From NCBI GenBank assembly GCA_021848365.1, contig JAJZUS010000002.1:62001-126000 (forward strand): a stretch of 64,000 nt of DNA, in the 5' to 3' direction. The DNA is from Actinomycetes bacterium (GTDB taxonomy: Bacteria > Actinomycetota > Acidimicrobiia > Acidimicrobiales > RAAP-2). Below are positions 33,761-41,010 of this stretch, in pieces. The notes below the pieces were generated by a model, which searched no databases, was not told the origin of the DNA, and saw nothing but the letters and a program-made list of their open reading frames with translations. Numbering within the stretch: the first letter of the stretch is position 1; the number at the start of each line of letters is the position of its first letter. Position numbers and translations under genes: made by a program.

Positions 33761-34249
33761 TCAGGCGTCGCCGTCGCCACGGCGCCACGACCCCGAGCGC
33801 CCGCCAGACTTCTCCCAGAGAGCCACGCCCTCCACCGTCATCGTCCGGTCGATCGACTTGCACATGTCGTAGATGGTGAGCGCCGCCACCATCACCGCCG
33901 TGAGCGCTTCCATCTCGACCCCGGTGCGATCGATCGTGTCAACGCTGGCCTCGATTTCGATCGAGGTCTCGGCGATGGTGAAGTTCACGTACACGTTCCC
34001 GACGAGCACCGGGTGGGCCATCGGAATCAGAGCGGCAGCCTGCTTCGCGGCCTGGATCCCCGCCACGCGTGCCGTTGCGAGGACGTCGCCCTTGTTCACC
34101 TCGTTCGACGCGACCGCTGCCGTGGTCGCGGGCAGCATGGTCACGCGACACCGGGCCAGCGCGCGCCGTGCCGACACCTCGTTCGGGCCGATCTCTCGGG
34201 GAAATGGGCCATCCCCGGGCACGCGACGCAACTGGTGGAAATCCGTCAC
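33761..34249 (-). CDS. moaC: cyclic pyranopterin monophosphate synthase MoaC
   Basis: A 162-residue MoaC, which acts with MoaA in the first step of molybdenum cofactor synthesis. Diagnostic segments are NEVNKGDVLATARVAGI, LIPMAHPV and DRTGVEMEALTAV, followed by YDMCKSID and ALWEKSGGRSG. The usual Cys of the CHP motif is Ala here, but the neighbouring His is kept. GTG 34249 is 6 nt after a TAGCAT box. It is the first gene of an apparent moaC–pafBC–relaxase operon. No other moa gene is nearby. Confidence 0.9.
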   Translation of the reverse strand: MTDFHQLRRVPGDGPFPREIGPNEVSARRALARCRVTMLPATTAAVASNEVNKGDVLATARVAGIQAAKQAAALIPMAHPVLVGNVYVNFTIAETSIEIEASVDTIDRTGVEMEALTAVMVAALTIYDMCKSIDRTMTVEGVALWEKSGGRSGSWRRGDGDA

Positions 34250-34255
34250 CTCGTC

Positions 34256-34261
34256 ATGCTA
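34256..34261 (-). promoter_or_regulatory. -10 box TAGCAT (CGGTANNNT type), leaderless start of moaC
   Basis: TAGCAT on the minus strand preceded by CGG, 6 nt before GTG 34249; candidate promoter of moaC–pafBC–relaxase. Confidence 0.55.
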
Positions 34262-34292
34262 CCGAGACGTCCTCACGAGGCCCGGGGACCGG

Positions 34293-34298
34293 TAGAGT
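34293..34298 (+). promoter_or_regulatory. -10 box TAGAGT (CCGGTANNNT type) for the FmdB-like gene
   Basis: TAGAGT preceded by CCGG. Here a leader of about 25 nt with GAGGAG at 34316–34321 precedes ATG 34330, so this transcript is not leaderless. Confidence 0.5.
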
Positions 34299-34329
34299 GG
34301 CGGAGCCGTACCGTCGAGGAGTCGAGTCG

Positions 34330-34533
34330 ATGCCCACTTACCAGTACGAGTGCCAGTCCTGCCACCGCCGTACGGAAGTCGTCCAGCGCTTCAGCGACGC
34401 CGCCCTCACCACGTGTGAGGAGTGCGGCGGGACTCTGCGCAAGGTCTACTCGCCGGTCGGCATCGCCTTCAAGGGGTCGGGCTTCTACAAGACCGACAGT
34501 CGGTCGTCCGGTGCCTCGTCGAGCGCTGACTGA
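34330..34533 (+). CDS. FmdB-family zinc ribbon protein
   Basis: A 67-residue protein starting MPTYQYECQSC, with two CxxC knuckles (CQSC and CEEC) and the family's GSGFYKTD motif before a Ser-rich tail. FmdB-like zinc ribbons are small putative regulators of unknown action. ATG 34330 has a GAGGAG site 8 nt upstream. The dxs gene follows. Confidence 0.88.
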   Translation: MPTYQYECQSCHRRTEVVQRFSDAALTTCEECGGTLRKVYSPVGIAFKGSGFYKTDSRSSGASSSAD

Positions 34534-34581
34534 GGACGTTCGACCCGCGTACGGGGACGCCGCCGCGCGACTACCCGCCGG

Positions 34582-34587
34582 TAGCAT
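34582..34587 (+). promoter_or_regulatory. -10 box TAGCAT (CCGGTANNNT type), leaderless start of dxs
   Basis: TAGCAT preceded by CCGG, 6 nt before GTG 34594. Confidence 0.55.
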
Positions 34588-34593
34588 GACGCC

Positions 34594-36519
34594 GTGATAC
34601 TCGACACCATCGAGTCGCCTGAAGACCTCGCGCGCCTGAGTCGCAATGAGTTGATCCAGTTGGCCGCTGAACTGCGCAGCGTGATCATCGACACGGTCAC
34701 CTCGACGGGCGGACACCTCGGTTCCAACCTCGGCGTGGTCGAGCTGACCATCGCCCTGCACCGCGTCTTCGACTCTCCCAGTGACGTCGTCCTGTGGGAC
34801 ACCGGCCATCAGGCGTACGTCCACAAGCTCCTCACCGGACGCCGCTACCGCTTCAACCGCTTGCGTCAGCGTGGCGGGCTGTCCGGATACCCCAACCGGA
34901 CCGAGAGCCCCCACGACTGGATCGAGTCCTCCCACGCATCGACCGCCCTGTCCTACGCCCACGGGCTCTCGGCCGCCCTCGAGCGCCGTCGCGAGCTCAT
35001 CGGTCACGGCGGTCATCGTCACGTCGTCGCGGTCGTGGGTGACGGATCCCTCACCGGCGGCATGGCCTACGAAGCGCTCAATAACCTGGGGCACTCCAAT
35101 CAGCGGGTGGTCATCGTCCTTAACGACAACGGACGCAGCTACGCGCCCACCGTCTCCAAGTTGAGCGAGTCACTAACCGCCCTACGGCTGAACCGCACCT
35201 ACCTGACGCTGCGCGACCGGTTGCGACGACTGGTGCCCCACCTGCCGGGCCTCGGCAAGGCCGCCTATCGCGGGATCGACGGCGTCACGTCGGTCGTTCG
35301 CGAGATGGTCACGCCTCACACCTTCTTCGAGAACCTAGGGGTTCGTTACGTGGGCCCCATCGACGGGCACAACATCGAAGCCCTGGAGACGACCTTGCGC
35401 CAGGCCGCTCAGTGGGACGGCCCCATCGTCGTGCACGTACTCACCCAGAAGGGTCGAGGTTACGAGCCGGCCATCACCGACGACCTGCGCATGCACGACT
35501 TCAAGGTTCCCGCGCGGCTCAACGACGAGGACGTGACTCCGCAGTCCTTCACCGAGGCCTTCGGATCGGCCCTGGTGACCCTGGCAGGACTCGACGAGCG
35601 AATCGTCGCCATCACCGCGGCCATGGCCGGCCCCACCGGACTCCTGCCCTTCCAGAACCGGTACCCGCAGCGCTTCTTCGACGTCGGCATCGCCGAGCAG
35701 CACGCGGTTACGGCCGCGGCCGGGATGGCGATGGGCGGGCTCAAGCCGGTGGTCGCCGTCTACTCGACGTTCTTCTCCCGAGCCTTCGACCAGGCTCATC
35801 TCGACGTTGGCCTGCACAACCTCCCCGTGGTCTTCGTCTTCGATCGGGCCGGGATCACGGGTGACGATGGCCCTAGCCACCACGGCCTGCTCGACATGGC
35901 TCTGTGCCTCGCCATCCCCAACATGACGATCTTCGCCCCCTCCACGACCGCGGAGATCCCCGGCATGTTGGCGACGGCCCTCTCCCTGAGCACGCCGAGC
36001 GCCATCCGGTTCCCGAAGACGCTCCCGCGTCCCTTCGACGGAAGGGTCGGTGACGGCCTGCGGGCCCGTGAGGTCCGACGCGGTACCGGAGACCTCTGCG
36101 TACTGTCCGTCGGCAAGATGGCCCCCGCCGCCTTCGCCGCCCTGGAGCTCCTGGGTGACGAGGGGAGCCGTATCACCCTCTACGACGTGCGCGTCCTGCC
36201 CCCCGACCCGCAGATGATCGACGATGCACTGGAGCACCGGCGGATCATCACGGTGGAGGACGGAACTCGCCACGGAGGAGCGGGAACACTGATGGTCTCG
36301 GCGGCCCGCAGCCGCTCCCAGGACCTCGGGCGCTCGCTGCCCACCACCCGCATCCTCGGCGTCCCGCGGGCGTTCCTCGAGCACCATCGCCCCGACGCCC
36401 TACTCGCCGAGATCGGGCTCGATCCCGAGGGTCTCGCCGCCGCGTTCCGCCGAATGCTCGCCGACGAGCCGGAGTTCGCGCCGAGCCTGCCCGAGTCGCC
36501 GCGCTCGCCCTACCTGTGA
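34594..36519 (+). CDS. dxs: 1-deoxy-D-xylulose-5-phosphate synthase
   Basis: A 641-residue ThDP enzyme that condenses pyruvate and glyceraldehyde 3-phosphate, opening the MEP route to isoprenoids. Visible are GGHLGSNLGVVELT, DTGHQAYVHK, the ThDP motif VGDGSLTGGMAYEALNN, GPIDGHN, and in the pyrimidine domain FDVGIAEQHAVTAAAGMA and FDRAGITGDDGPSHHG. The C-terminal transketolase domain is complete. It starts with GTG 6 nt after TAGCAT. msrB follows after 32 bp with its own -10 box. Confidence 0.96.
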   Translation: MILDTIESPEDLARLSRNELIQLAAELRSVIIDTVTSTGGHLGSNLGVVELTIALHRVFDSPSDVVLWDTGHQAYVHKLLTGRRYRFNRLRQRGGLSGYPNRTESPHDWIESSHASTALSYAHGLSAALERRRELIGHGGHRHVVAVVGDGSLTGGMAYEALNNLGHSNQRVVIVLNDNGRSYAPTVSKLSESLTALRLNRTYLTLRDRLRRLVPHLPGLGKAAYRGIDGVTSVVREMVTPHTFFENLGVRYVGPIDGHNIEALETTLRQAAQWDGPIVVHVLTQKGRGYEPAITDDLRMHDFKVPARLNDEDVTPQSFTEAFGSALVTLAGLDERIVAITAAMAGPTGLLPFQNRYPQRFFDVGIAEQHAVTAAAGMAMGGLKPVVAVYSTFFSRAFDQAHLDVGLHNLPVVFVFDRAGITGDDGPSHHGLLDMALCLAIPNMTIFAPSTTAEIPGMLATALSLSTPSAIRFPKTLPRPFDGRVGDGLRAREVRRGTGDLCVLSVGKMAPAAFAALELLGDEGSRITLYDVRVLPPDPQMIDDALEHRRIITVEDGTRHGGAGTLMVSAARSRSQDLGRSLPTTRILGVPRAFLEHHRPDALLAEIGLDPEGLAAAFRRMLADEPEFAPSLPESPRSPYL

Positions 36520-36538
36520 CGTGGCGGCGTCGAGCCGG

Positions 36539-36544
36539 TACCCT
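36539..36544 (+). promoter_or_regulatory. -10 box TACCCT (CCGGTANNNT type) for msrB
   Basis: TACCCT preceded by CCGG, 7 nt before ATG 36552; supports that start over an upstream in-frame ATG at 36516. Confidence 0.5.
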
Positions 36545-36551
36545 CACACCT

Positions 36552-36950
36552 ATGCGCTTTGCGGTAGAGAGGTCCGAACAGGAGTGGCGGGAGTTGCTCG
36601 CCCCCGATCGCTACGCCATCCTGCGGGAGGCGGCCACCGAGCCTCCGTGGAGCGGCTCCCTGCTGAACGTCGCCGATGACGGCAGCTACACGTGCGGGGG
36701 GTGCGGCGCGACGCTCTTCACGTCGGACCAGAAGTTCGACTCCCACTGCGGCTGGCCCAGCTTCGACGCGTGCGAGCCGGGAAGCATCGTCGAGCGTCCC
36801 GACCACTCGCTCGGGCGCGTCCGCACGGAGATCCTCTGTGCGTCGTGCGGCGGTCACCTGGGTCACGTCTTCGACGACGGGCCCACCCCCACCGGCCTGC
36901 GCTACTGCGTGAACTCCCTCGCCGTCGACTTCGCCCCGACGAGTGATTGA
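36552..36950 (+). CDS. msrB: peptide-methionine (R)-S-oxide reductase MsrB
   Basis: A 132-residue repair enzyme reducing methionine-R-sulfoxide. Two zinc CxxC motifs (CGGC and CASC), the substrate segment FDSHCGWPSF, GHVFDDGP and the catalytic Cys in RYCVNSLAVDF are all present, so it should be active. It overlaps lysA by 8 bp, which implies joint expression although the functions are unrelated. Confidence 0.94.
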   Translation: MRFAVERSEQEWRELLAPDRYAILREAATEPPWSGSLLNVADDGSYTCGGCGATLFTSDQKFDSHCGWPSFDACEPGSIVERPDHSLGRVRTEILCASCGGHLGHVFDDGPTPTGLRYCVNSLAVDFAPTSD

Positions 36951-38190
36951 CGCCGACTTCCGGAGTCTGCTGCCGCCGACCGCGACCGCGACCGCCGACG
37001 GCATCACCATCGGTGGGGTACCCCTCGTCGCGGTGGCCGAACGGTTCGGCACCCCGTCGTACGTGATCGACGAGCAGTCGCTGCGCGAGCAGATCGGGTC
37101 GTTCCGGGACGCTCTCGCTCGCCGATGGGGAGCGGGGCGAGTCCACTTCGCCTCGAAGGCCTTCCCCACCACCGCCATGTACCGCGTCATGGCCGAGGAG
37201 GGCATCGGCGTGGACGTGGCCGGCGGGGGCGAACTCCACCTCGCGCTACGCGCGGGGGTCCGCCCCGACGTCATCCTTCTGCACGGCAACGCGAAGACCG
37301 ACGAGGAGATATCGCTCGCTCTCGAGGCGGGCGTCGGCCTCGTCGTCATCGACAACTTCGACGACATCGATCGGCTCGAACGCCTCGCACCGGGGCGCCA
37401 GTCGGTCCTCGTCCGCGTGCGGCCCGACGTCGTCGCCCCGACTCACGAGGCGATGGCGACGGGCCACGCGAGCTCCAAGTTCGGCCTGTCGATCCCCGAC
37501 GCTCGTCGGGCGATTGAGCGAATCACTCGGTCTCGGCACCTGGGGCTCGAGGGTCTCCACGTGCACATCGGATCCCAGATCTCCGAGCTCGCACCCTTCA
37601 CCCACGCGGTGGAGGCCCTCGCCGACCTCGGGGAGTTCGACACCTACGACCTGGGAGGGGGCCTCGCCGCTCGCTACACCTACGGCGACCACGCCCCGAG
37701 CCCCGACGAGTGGGTCGAGACCCTGACCGAGGCCGCCCGCCGAGTACTTCCCGCCCACGCCCGGATCTTGCTCGAACCAGGACGCAGCGTCGTGGCCCGG
37801 GCGGGGGTGACGCTCTATCGCGTCGTCACGGTGAAGCACGGTGAGCCCACCTTCGTCGCCGTGGACGGGGGAATGGGTGACAACCTCGACGTCTCTCTCT
37901 ACGGGCAGCGATTCGAGTCGGCCGTCGTCACCCGCCCGTCCGGCGGTGGGCCCGTCGACCTGGTCGGACGCCACTGCGAGTCGGGCGACCGCCTTGTCGA
38001 AGGGGCCCGTCTCAACGATCCCCGCCCCGGCGACCTGATCGTCGTCGCGGTGACCGGCGCCTACTGCGTCACCATGGCCAACAACTACAACGGCGCCCGG
38101 CGGCCACCCGTCGTCTTCGTCCGCGACGGGGTGGCGACGCTGCGTCAGCGACGCGAGACCTACGAGGATCTCGCGTCGCGCGACGTCTGA
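36943..38190 (+). CDS. lysA: diaminopimelate decarboxylase
   Basis: A 415-residue PLP enzyme (fold type III) that makes L-lysine from meso-diaminopimelate. The PLP-lysine lies in FASKAFPT, the specificity helix region in HVHIGSQI, the phosphate-binding part in YDLGGGLAARYT, LLEPGRSVVA near the middle, and the partner-subunit cysteine region GRHCESGDRL. The C-terminal GAYCVTMANNYNGARRP is typical of LysA. GTG 36943 lies within the end of msrB. Its TGA abuts the ftsX stop inside a 20-bp palindrome. Confidence 0.95.
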   Translation: MIDADFRSLLPPTATATADGITIGGVPLVAVAERFGTPSYVIDEQSLREQIGSFRDALARRWGAGRVHFASKAFPTTAMYRVMAEEGIGVDVAGGGELHLALRAGVRPDVILLHGNAKTDEEISLALEAGVGLVVIDNFDDIDRLERLAPGRQSVLVRVRPDVVAPTHEAMATGHASSKFGLSIPDARRAIERITRSRHLGLEGLHVHIGSQISELAPFTHAVEALADLGEFDTYDLGGGLAARYTYGDHAPSPDEWVETLTEAARRVLPAHARILLEPGRSVVARAGVTLYRVVTVKHGEPTFVAVDGGMGDNLDVSLYGQRFESAVVTRPSGGGPVDLVGRHCESGDRLVEGARLNDPRPGDLIVVAVTGAYCVTMANNYNGARRPPVVFVRDGVATLRQRRETYEDLASRDV

Positions 38191-38200
38191 TCAGACGTCG
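38181..38200. terminator. 20-bp perfect palindrome spanning the lysA and ftsX stops
   Basis: CGACGTCTGATCAGACGTCG, centred on the abutting stop codons TGA|TCA. Both proteins end in Asp-Val because of the symmetry. As RNA it would fold with a minimal loop; a bidirectional terminator or pause is possible but not proven. Confidence 0.5.
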
Positions 38201-39045
38201 AGGAATCGTCGGATCGCGATCGCCGACCCGACCGAGCCGATCGCCACACCCGCCACCAGCACCACCGCGTTGGTCCCGAGCAGGGCGTTGGTGTTCAATT
38301 GGAACTCGTTGTGCAGCGGATACCAGGTATGGAGCGCGGTGACGGCTCCGACCGCGATCAGCGATCCGATGAGTCCCTGGAGGAAGCCCTCGGTCATGTA
38401 GGGGACCCGGATGAACCAGTTCGTGGCGCCGACGAGCTTCATCACCGAGACCTCGCGGCGCCGCGCGAAGATCGCCATCCGGATGGTGTTGAGAATCAAG
38501 ACGGTCGCCGAGAGCAGCAGGACGGCGGCCAGCGCCAGGAAGACGACCTGAAGGATCCGAATCGCCCTATTCATCTGGCGAATCTGTTGCTCGGGTGCGG
38601 TGACCCGGTAGACGCCCGGCTGAGTGGCGAAGGTCGACTCGACGACGAAGGCGTTGGAGGGCACCGTGGGAACGCACCGGAAGGACGACGGCATGTCACT
38701 GACGTGCAGCACGCTCGACTCCGAGGGCGGGAGGATCTTCAGCGCCTCCTGGTAGTCCTGTGCCTGAGTGAAGAACGTGCAGTTCTTCACGATGGGCAGG
38801 GTGCTGAGCTGGTTCTGCACGTTGGCCAACTCGCTCTGGGTCGCCGTCGGCTGCATCCAGATGGTGACGCGGGTCCCCTGCTGCCACTGGGCGGACGCCT
38901 GCGCCGCGCTCTGCTTGAGCAAGAGGGCCGCTCCCACGAGTGATAGCGACACGGCCACGGTCAGCACCGCGGCAATCGTCATCATGCGATTGCGCCAGAG
39001 GTTGGTCAACGTCTCCTTGACCGCGTAGCGGAGATAGACGCGCAT
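38191..39045 (-). CDS. ftsX: cell division protein FtsX
   Basis: A 284-residue membrane protein of the FtsEX complex, which controls peptidoglycan hydrolases at the septum. The N-terminus is cytosolic (YLRYAVKETLTNLWRNRMMT); the first helix lies at ~24–45; a periplasmic domain of ~120 residues with two cysteines follows; three more helices complete the four-helix FtsX topology. The conserved cytosolic loop RREVSVMKLVGATNWFIR is present. Its ATG shares one base with the ftsE stop (TGATG), so the two are translationally coupled. Confidence 0.93.
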   Translation of the reverse strand: MRVYLRYAVKETLTNLWRNRMMTIAAVLTVAVSLSLVGAALLLKQSAAQASAQWQQGTRVTIWMQPTATQSELANVQNQLSTLPIVKNCTFFTQAQDYQEALKILPPSESSVLHVSDMPSSFRCVPTVPSNAFVVESTFATQPGVYRVTAPEQQIRQMNRAIRILQVVFLALAAVLLLSATVLILNTIRMAIFARRREVSVMKLVGATNWFIRVPYMTEGFLQGLIGSLIAVGAVTALHTWYPLHNEFQLNTNALLGTNAVVLVAGVAIGSVGSAIAIRRFLDV

Positions 39046-39743
39046 CAGCGGATCACCGGTTCGTCGATCCCGTAGACGCCGCGCGCCTGGTCGCGCACGA
39101 CCTCGCCGTGATCGAGCTCGATCACTCGGCGCCGCATCCGGTCGACGAGGGCCTTGTCGTGGGTCGCCATCACCACCGTGGTGCCCGTCCGGTTGATCCG
39201 CTCGAGCAGGGCCATGATGACCTCGGAGTTCGTCGGGTCGAGGTTTCCGGTCGGTTCGTCAGCGAGCAGGATCAGTGGGCGGTTCACGAAGGCTCGCGCC
39301 ACCGCGACACGCTGCTGTTCGCCGCCCGACAGCTCTCCGGGTAGGTTGCGGGCCTTGTCCGCCAGTCCCACTAGATCGAGGATCTGGGGCACCTGGCTCT
39401 CCACCGTCGATCGGGGGCGCCCGATGACCTCGAGGGCGAACGCGACGTTGTCGAAGACGCTCTTGTTGGGCAGCAGACGGAAATCCTGGAAGACGCACCC
39501 GATGTTGCGGCGCAGGTAGGGAACCCGCCAGCTCGAGAGCGTTCCGATGTCCCGACCGGCTTCGAGGATCCGCCCCTTGTCCGGCAACTCCTCTCGTAGG
39601 AGGAGACGCAGGAAGGTCGTCTTGCCGGAGCCGGAGGCCCCGACGAGGAAGACGAATTCACCCTTGTCGATGTTCACGGTGACGTCCCGCAGGGCGGGCG
39701 TCCCGTTCTTGTACGTCTTCGAGACGTTCTCGAACCGGATCAC
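39045..39743 (-). CDS. ftsE: cell division ATP-binding protein FtsE
   Basis: A 232-residue ABC ATPase, partner of FtsX. Walker A is [12 protein letters not shown], the signature [14 protein letters not shown], Walker [15 protein letters not shown], with the switch His in [28 protein letters not shown] at the N-terminus is typical of FtsE. It starts with GTG and is preceded by GGGGGAGA; a TAGGAT box lies at 39803–39808. prfB ends 118 bp upstream. Confidence 0.95.
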   Translation of the reverse strand: MIRFENVSKTYKNGTPALRDVTVNIDKGEFVFLVGASGSGKTTFLRLLLREELPDKGRILEAGRDIGTLSSWRVPYLRRNIGCVFQDFRLLPNKSVFDNVAFALEVIGRPRSTVESQVPQILDLVGLADKARNLPGELSGGEQQRVAVARAFVNRPLILLADEPTGNLDPTNSEVIMALLERINRTGTTVVMATHDKALVDRMRRRVIELDHGEVVRDQARGVYGIDEPVIR

Positions 39744-39802
39744 CTAGGTGTCTCCCCCGCGCGGCGCGGTCCGTGGAGCGAGCGGGCGCACGTCACGGGT
39801 CC

Positions 39803-39808
39803 ATCCTA
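39803..39808 (-). promoter_or_regulatory. -10 box TAGGAT (CCGGTANNNT type) upstream of ftsE
   Basis: TAGGAT on the minus strand preceded by CCGG, about 60 bp before the ftsE start; candidate ftsEX promoter with a leader. Confidence 0.45.
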
Positions 39809-39861
39809 CCGGCCACGGATGACGGGACGGCGTCACTCGGCGGGGTAGAAATGAGTTCTCA

Positions 39862-41010
39862 TCAGGATGAGCGTGCTCGCTGCCGGCGCAATTCGGCTTC
39901 CATGAACGAGTCGAGGTCCCCGTCGAGGACGGCGTCCACGTTGCCCGTCTCGTGGTCACTCCGGTGGTCCTTCACGAGCTGGTACGGCGCGAGGACGTAG
40001 CTGCGGATCTGTGACCCCCACGCGTTGTCGCTGCGCTCGCCGCTGAGCGCGTCCATCTCGGCCTGGCGAGCGGCCCGAGCCCGCTCGGCCAACTTGGCGG
40101 CGAGGATCTGCATCGCTCGCGCCTTGTTCTGGTGCTGACTGCGCTCGTTCTGGCAGCTGACCACGATGCCCGACGGCAAGTGCGTGATGCGAATCGCCGA
40201 ATCGGTCTTGTTGACGTGCTGGCCACCCGCCCCCGACGAGCGGTACGTGTCGATCCGCAGGTCCTTCTCGTCGATCTCCACCTCGGCACTGTCGTCGGGC
40301 AGCAGGGGCGTGACCTCGAGACTCGCGAAGCTCGTCTGACGACGGGCCTGGGAGTCGAAGGGACTGATGCGGACCAGACGATGCACTCCGCGCTCCGACG
40401 ACAGCCATCCGTAGGCGTAACGGCCCTTCACGATGAAGGTAGCCGACAGCAGCCCCGCCTCCTGACCCTCGGTGGCCTCGTCGACCTCGACCTCGAAGCC
40501 CCGGCGCTCCGCCCAGCGGCTGTACATCCGCAGCAGCATCTCGGTCCAGTCCTGCGCGTCGGTCCCCCCCGCACCGGCGTGGAGCTCGGCGATCGCGTCG
40601 TACTCGTCGTACTGGCCACTCAACAGGCTCTGGGTCTCCACCCCCGCGATGTCGGCGTCGAGGCGGTCGACGGTAACCCGCAGCTCCTCGAGGAGCGATC
40701 CGTCGATCTCTCCCGCGGCCAGGCCCTCGGCGCAGAGGTCCACCAGAACGGTTCCGTCGTCCATCCGTCGCCCCAGGGCGTCGAACGCATCAAGCTCACT
40801 CGAGATGCGTCCGAGCTCGGTCGTCACCGCCCGGGCGCGATCAGGCTCGTCCCAGAGGTCGGGCCGCGCCGCGGTAGCGCTCAGTACGGCGTGGCGCTCG
40901 CGGAGCGAGTCCACGTGCAGGTACTCGCGAGCCGCGTTCCAGCGCTCGCCCAACTCCGCGAGTGCTACCTGGGCCTCGCGCAGGGTGGCTTCCGCCTTAA
41001 GGTCGGCCAT
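39862..41010 (-). CDS. prfB: peptide chain release factor 2
   Basis: A 382-residue class I release factor reading UGA and UAA. The RF2 tripeptide SPF (RISPFDSQARRQTSF) and the GGQ catalytic loop (SSGAGGQHVNKTDSA) are clear. The frame is continuous: the programmed frameshift used by many bacteria to control RF2 is absent. ATG 41010 overlaps the end of secA by 14 bp, so prfB is translated with secA. Confidence 0.95.
   Translation of the reverse strand: MADLKAEATLREAQVALAELGERWNAAREYLHVDSLRERHAVLSATAARPDLWDEPDRARAVTTELGRISSELDAFDALGRRMDDGTVLVDLCAEGLAAGEIDGSLLEELRVTVDRLDADIAGVETQSLLSGQYDEYDAIAELHAGAGGTDAQDWTEMLLRMYSRWAERRGFEVEVDEATEGQEAGLLSATFIVKGRYAYGWLSSERGVHRLVRISPFDSQARRQTSFASLEVTPLLPDDSAEVEIDEKDLRIDTYRSSGAGGQHVNKTDSAIRITHLPSGIVVSCQNERSQHQNKARAMQILAAKLAERARAARQAEMDALSGERSDNAWGSQIRSYVLAPYQLVKDHRSDHETGNVDAVLDGDLDSFMEAELRRQRARSS

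Noticed and set aside
29239-34249. Integrated mobile element around the relaxase and coupling-ATPase genes
   Set aside because: No integrase, transposase, terminal repeat or tRNA target is visible, and housekeeping genes (moaC, pafBC, cofC, rnhB) sit directly alongside.
39862-41010. Programmed frameshift expected in prfB
   Set aside because: The frame is continuous from ATG 41010 to the stop, with no internal UGA or slippery site.
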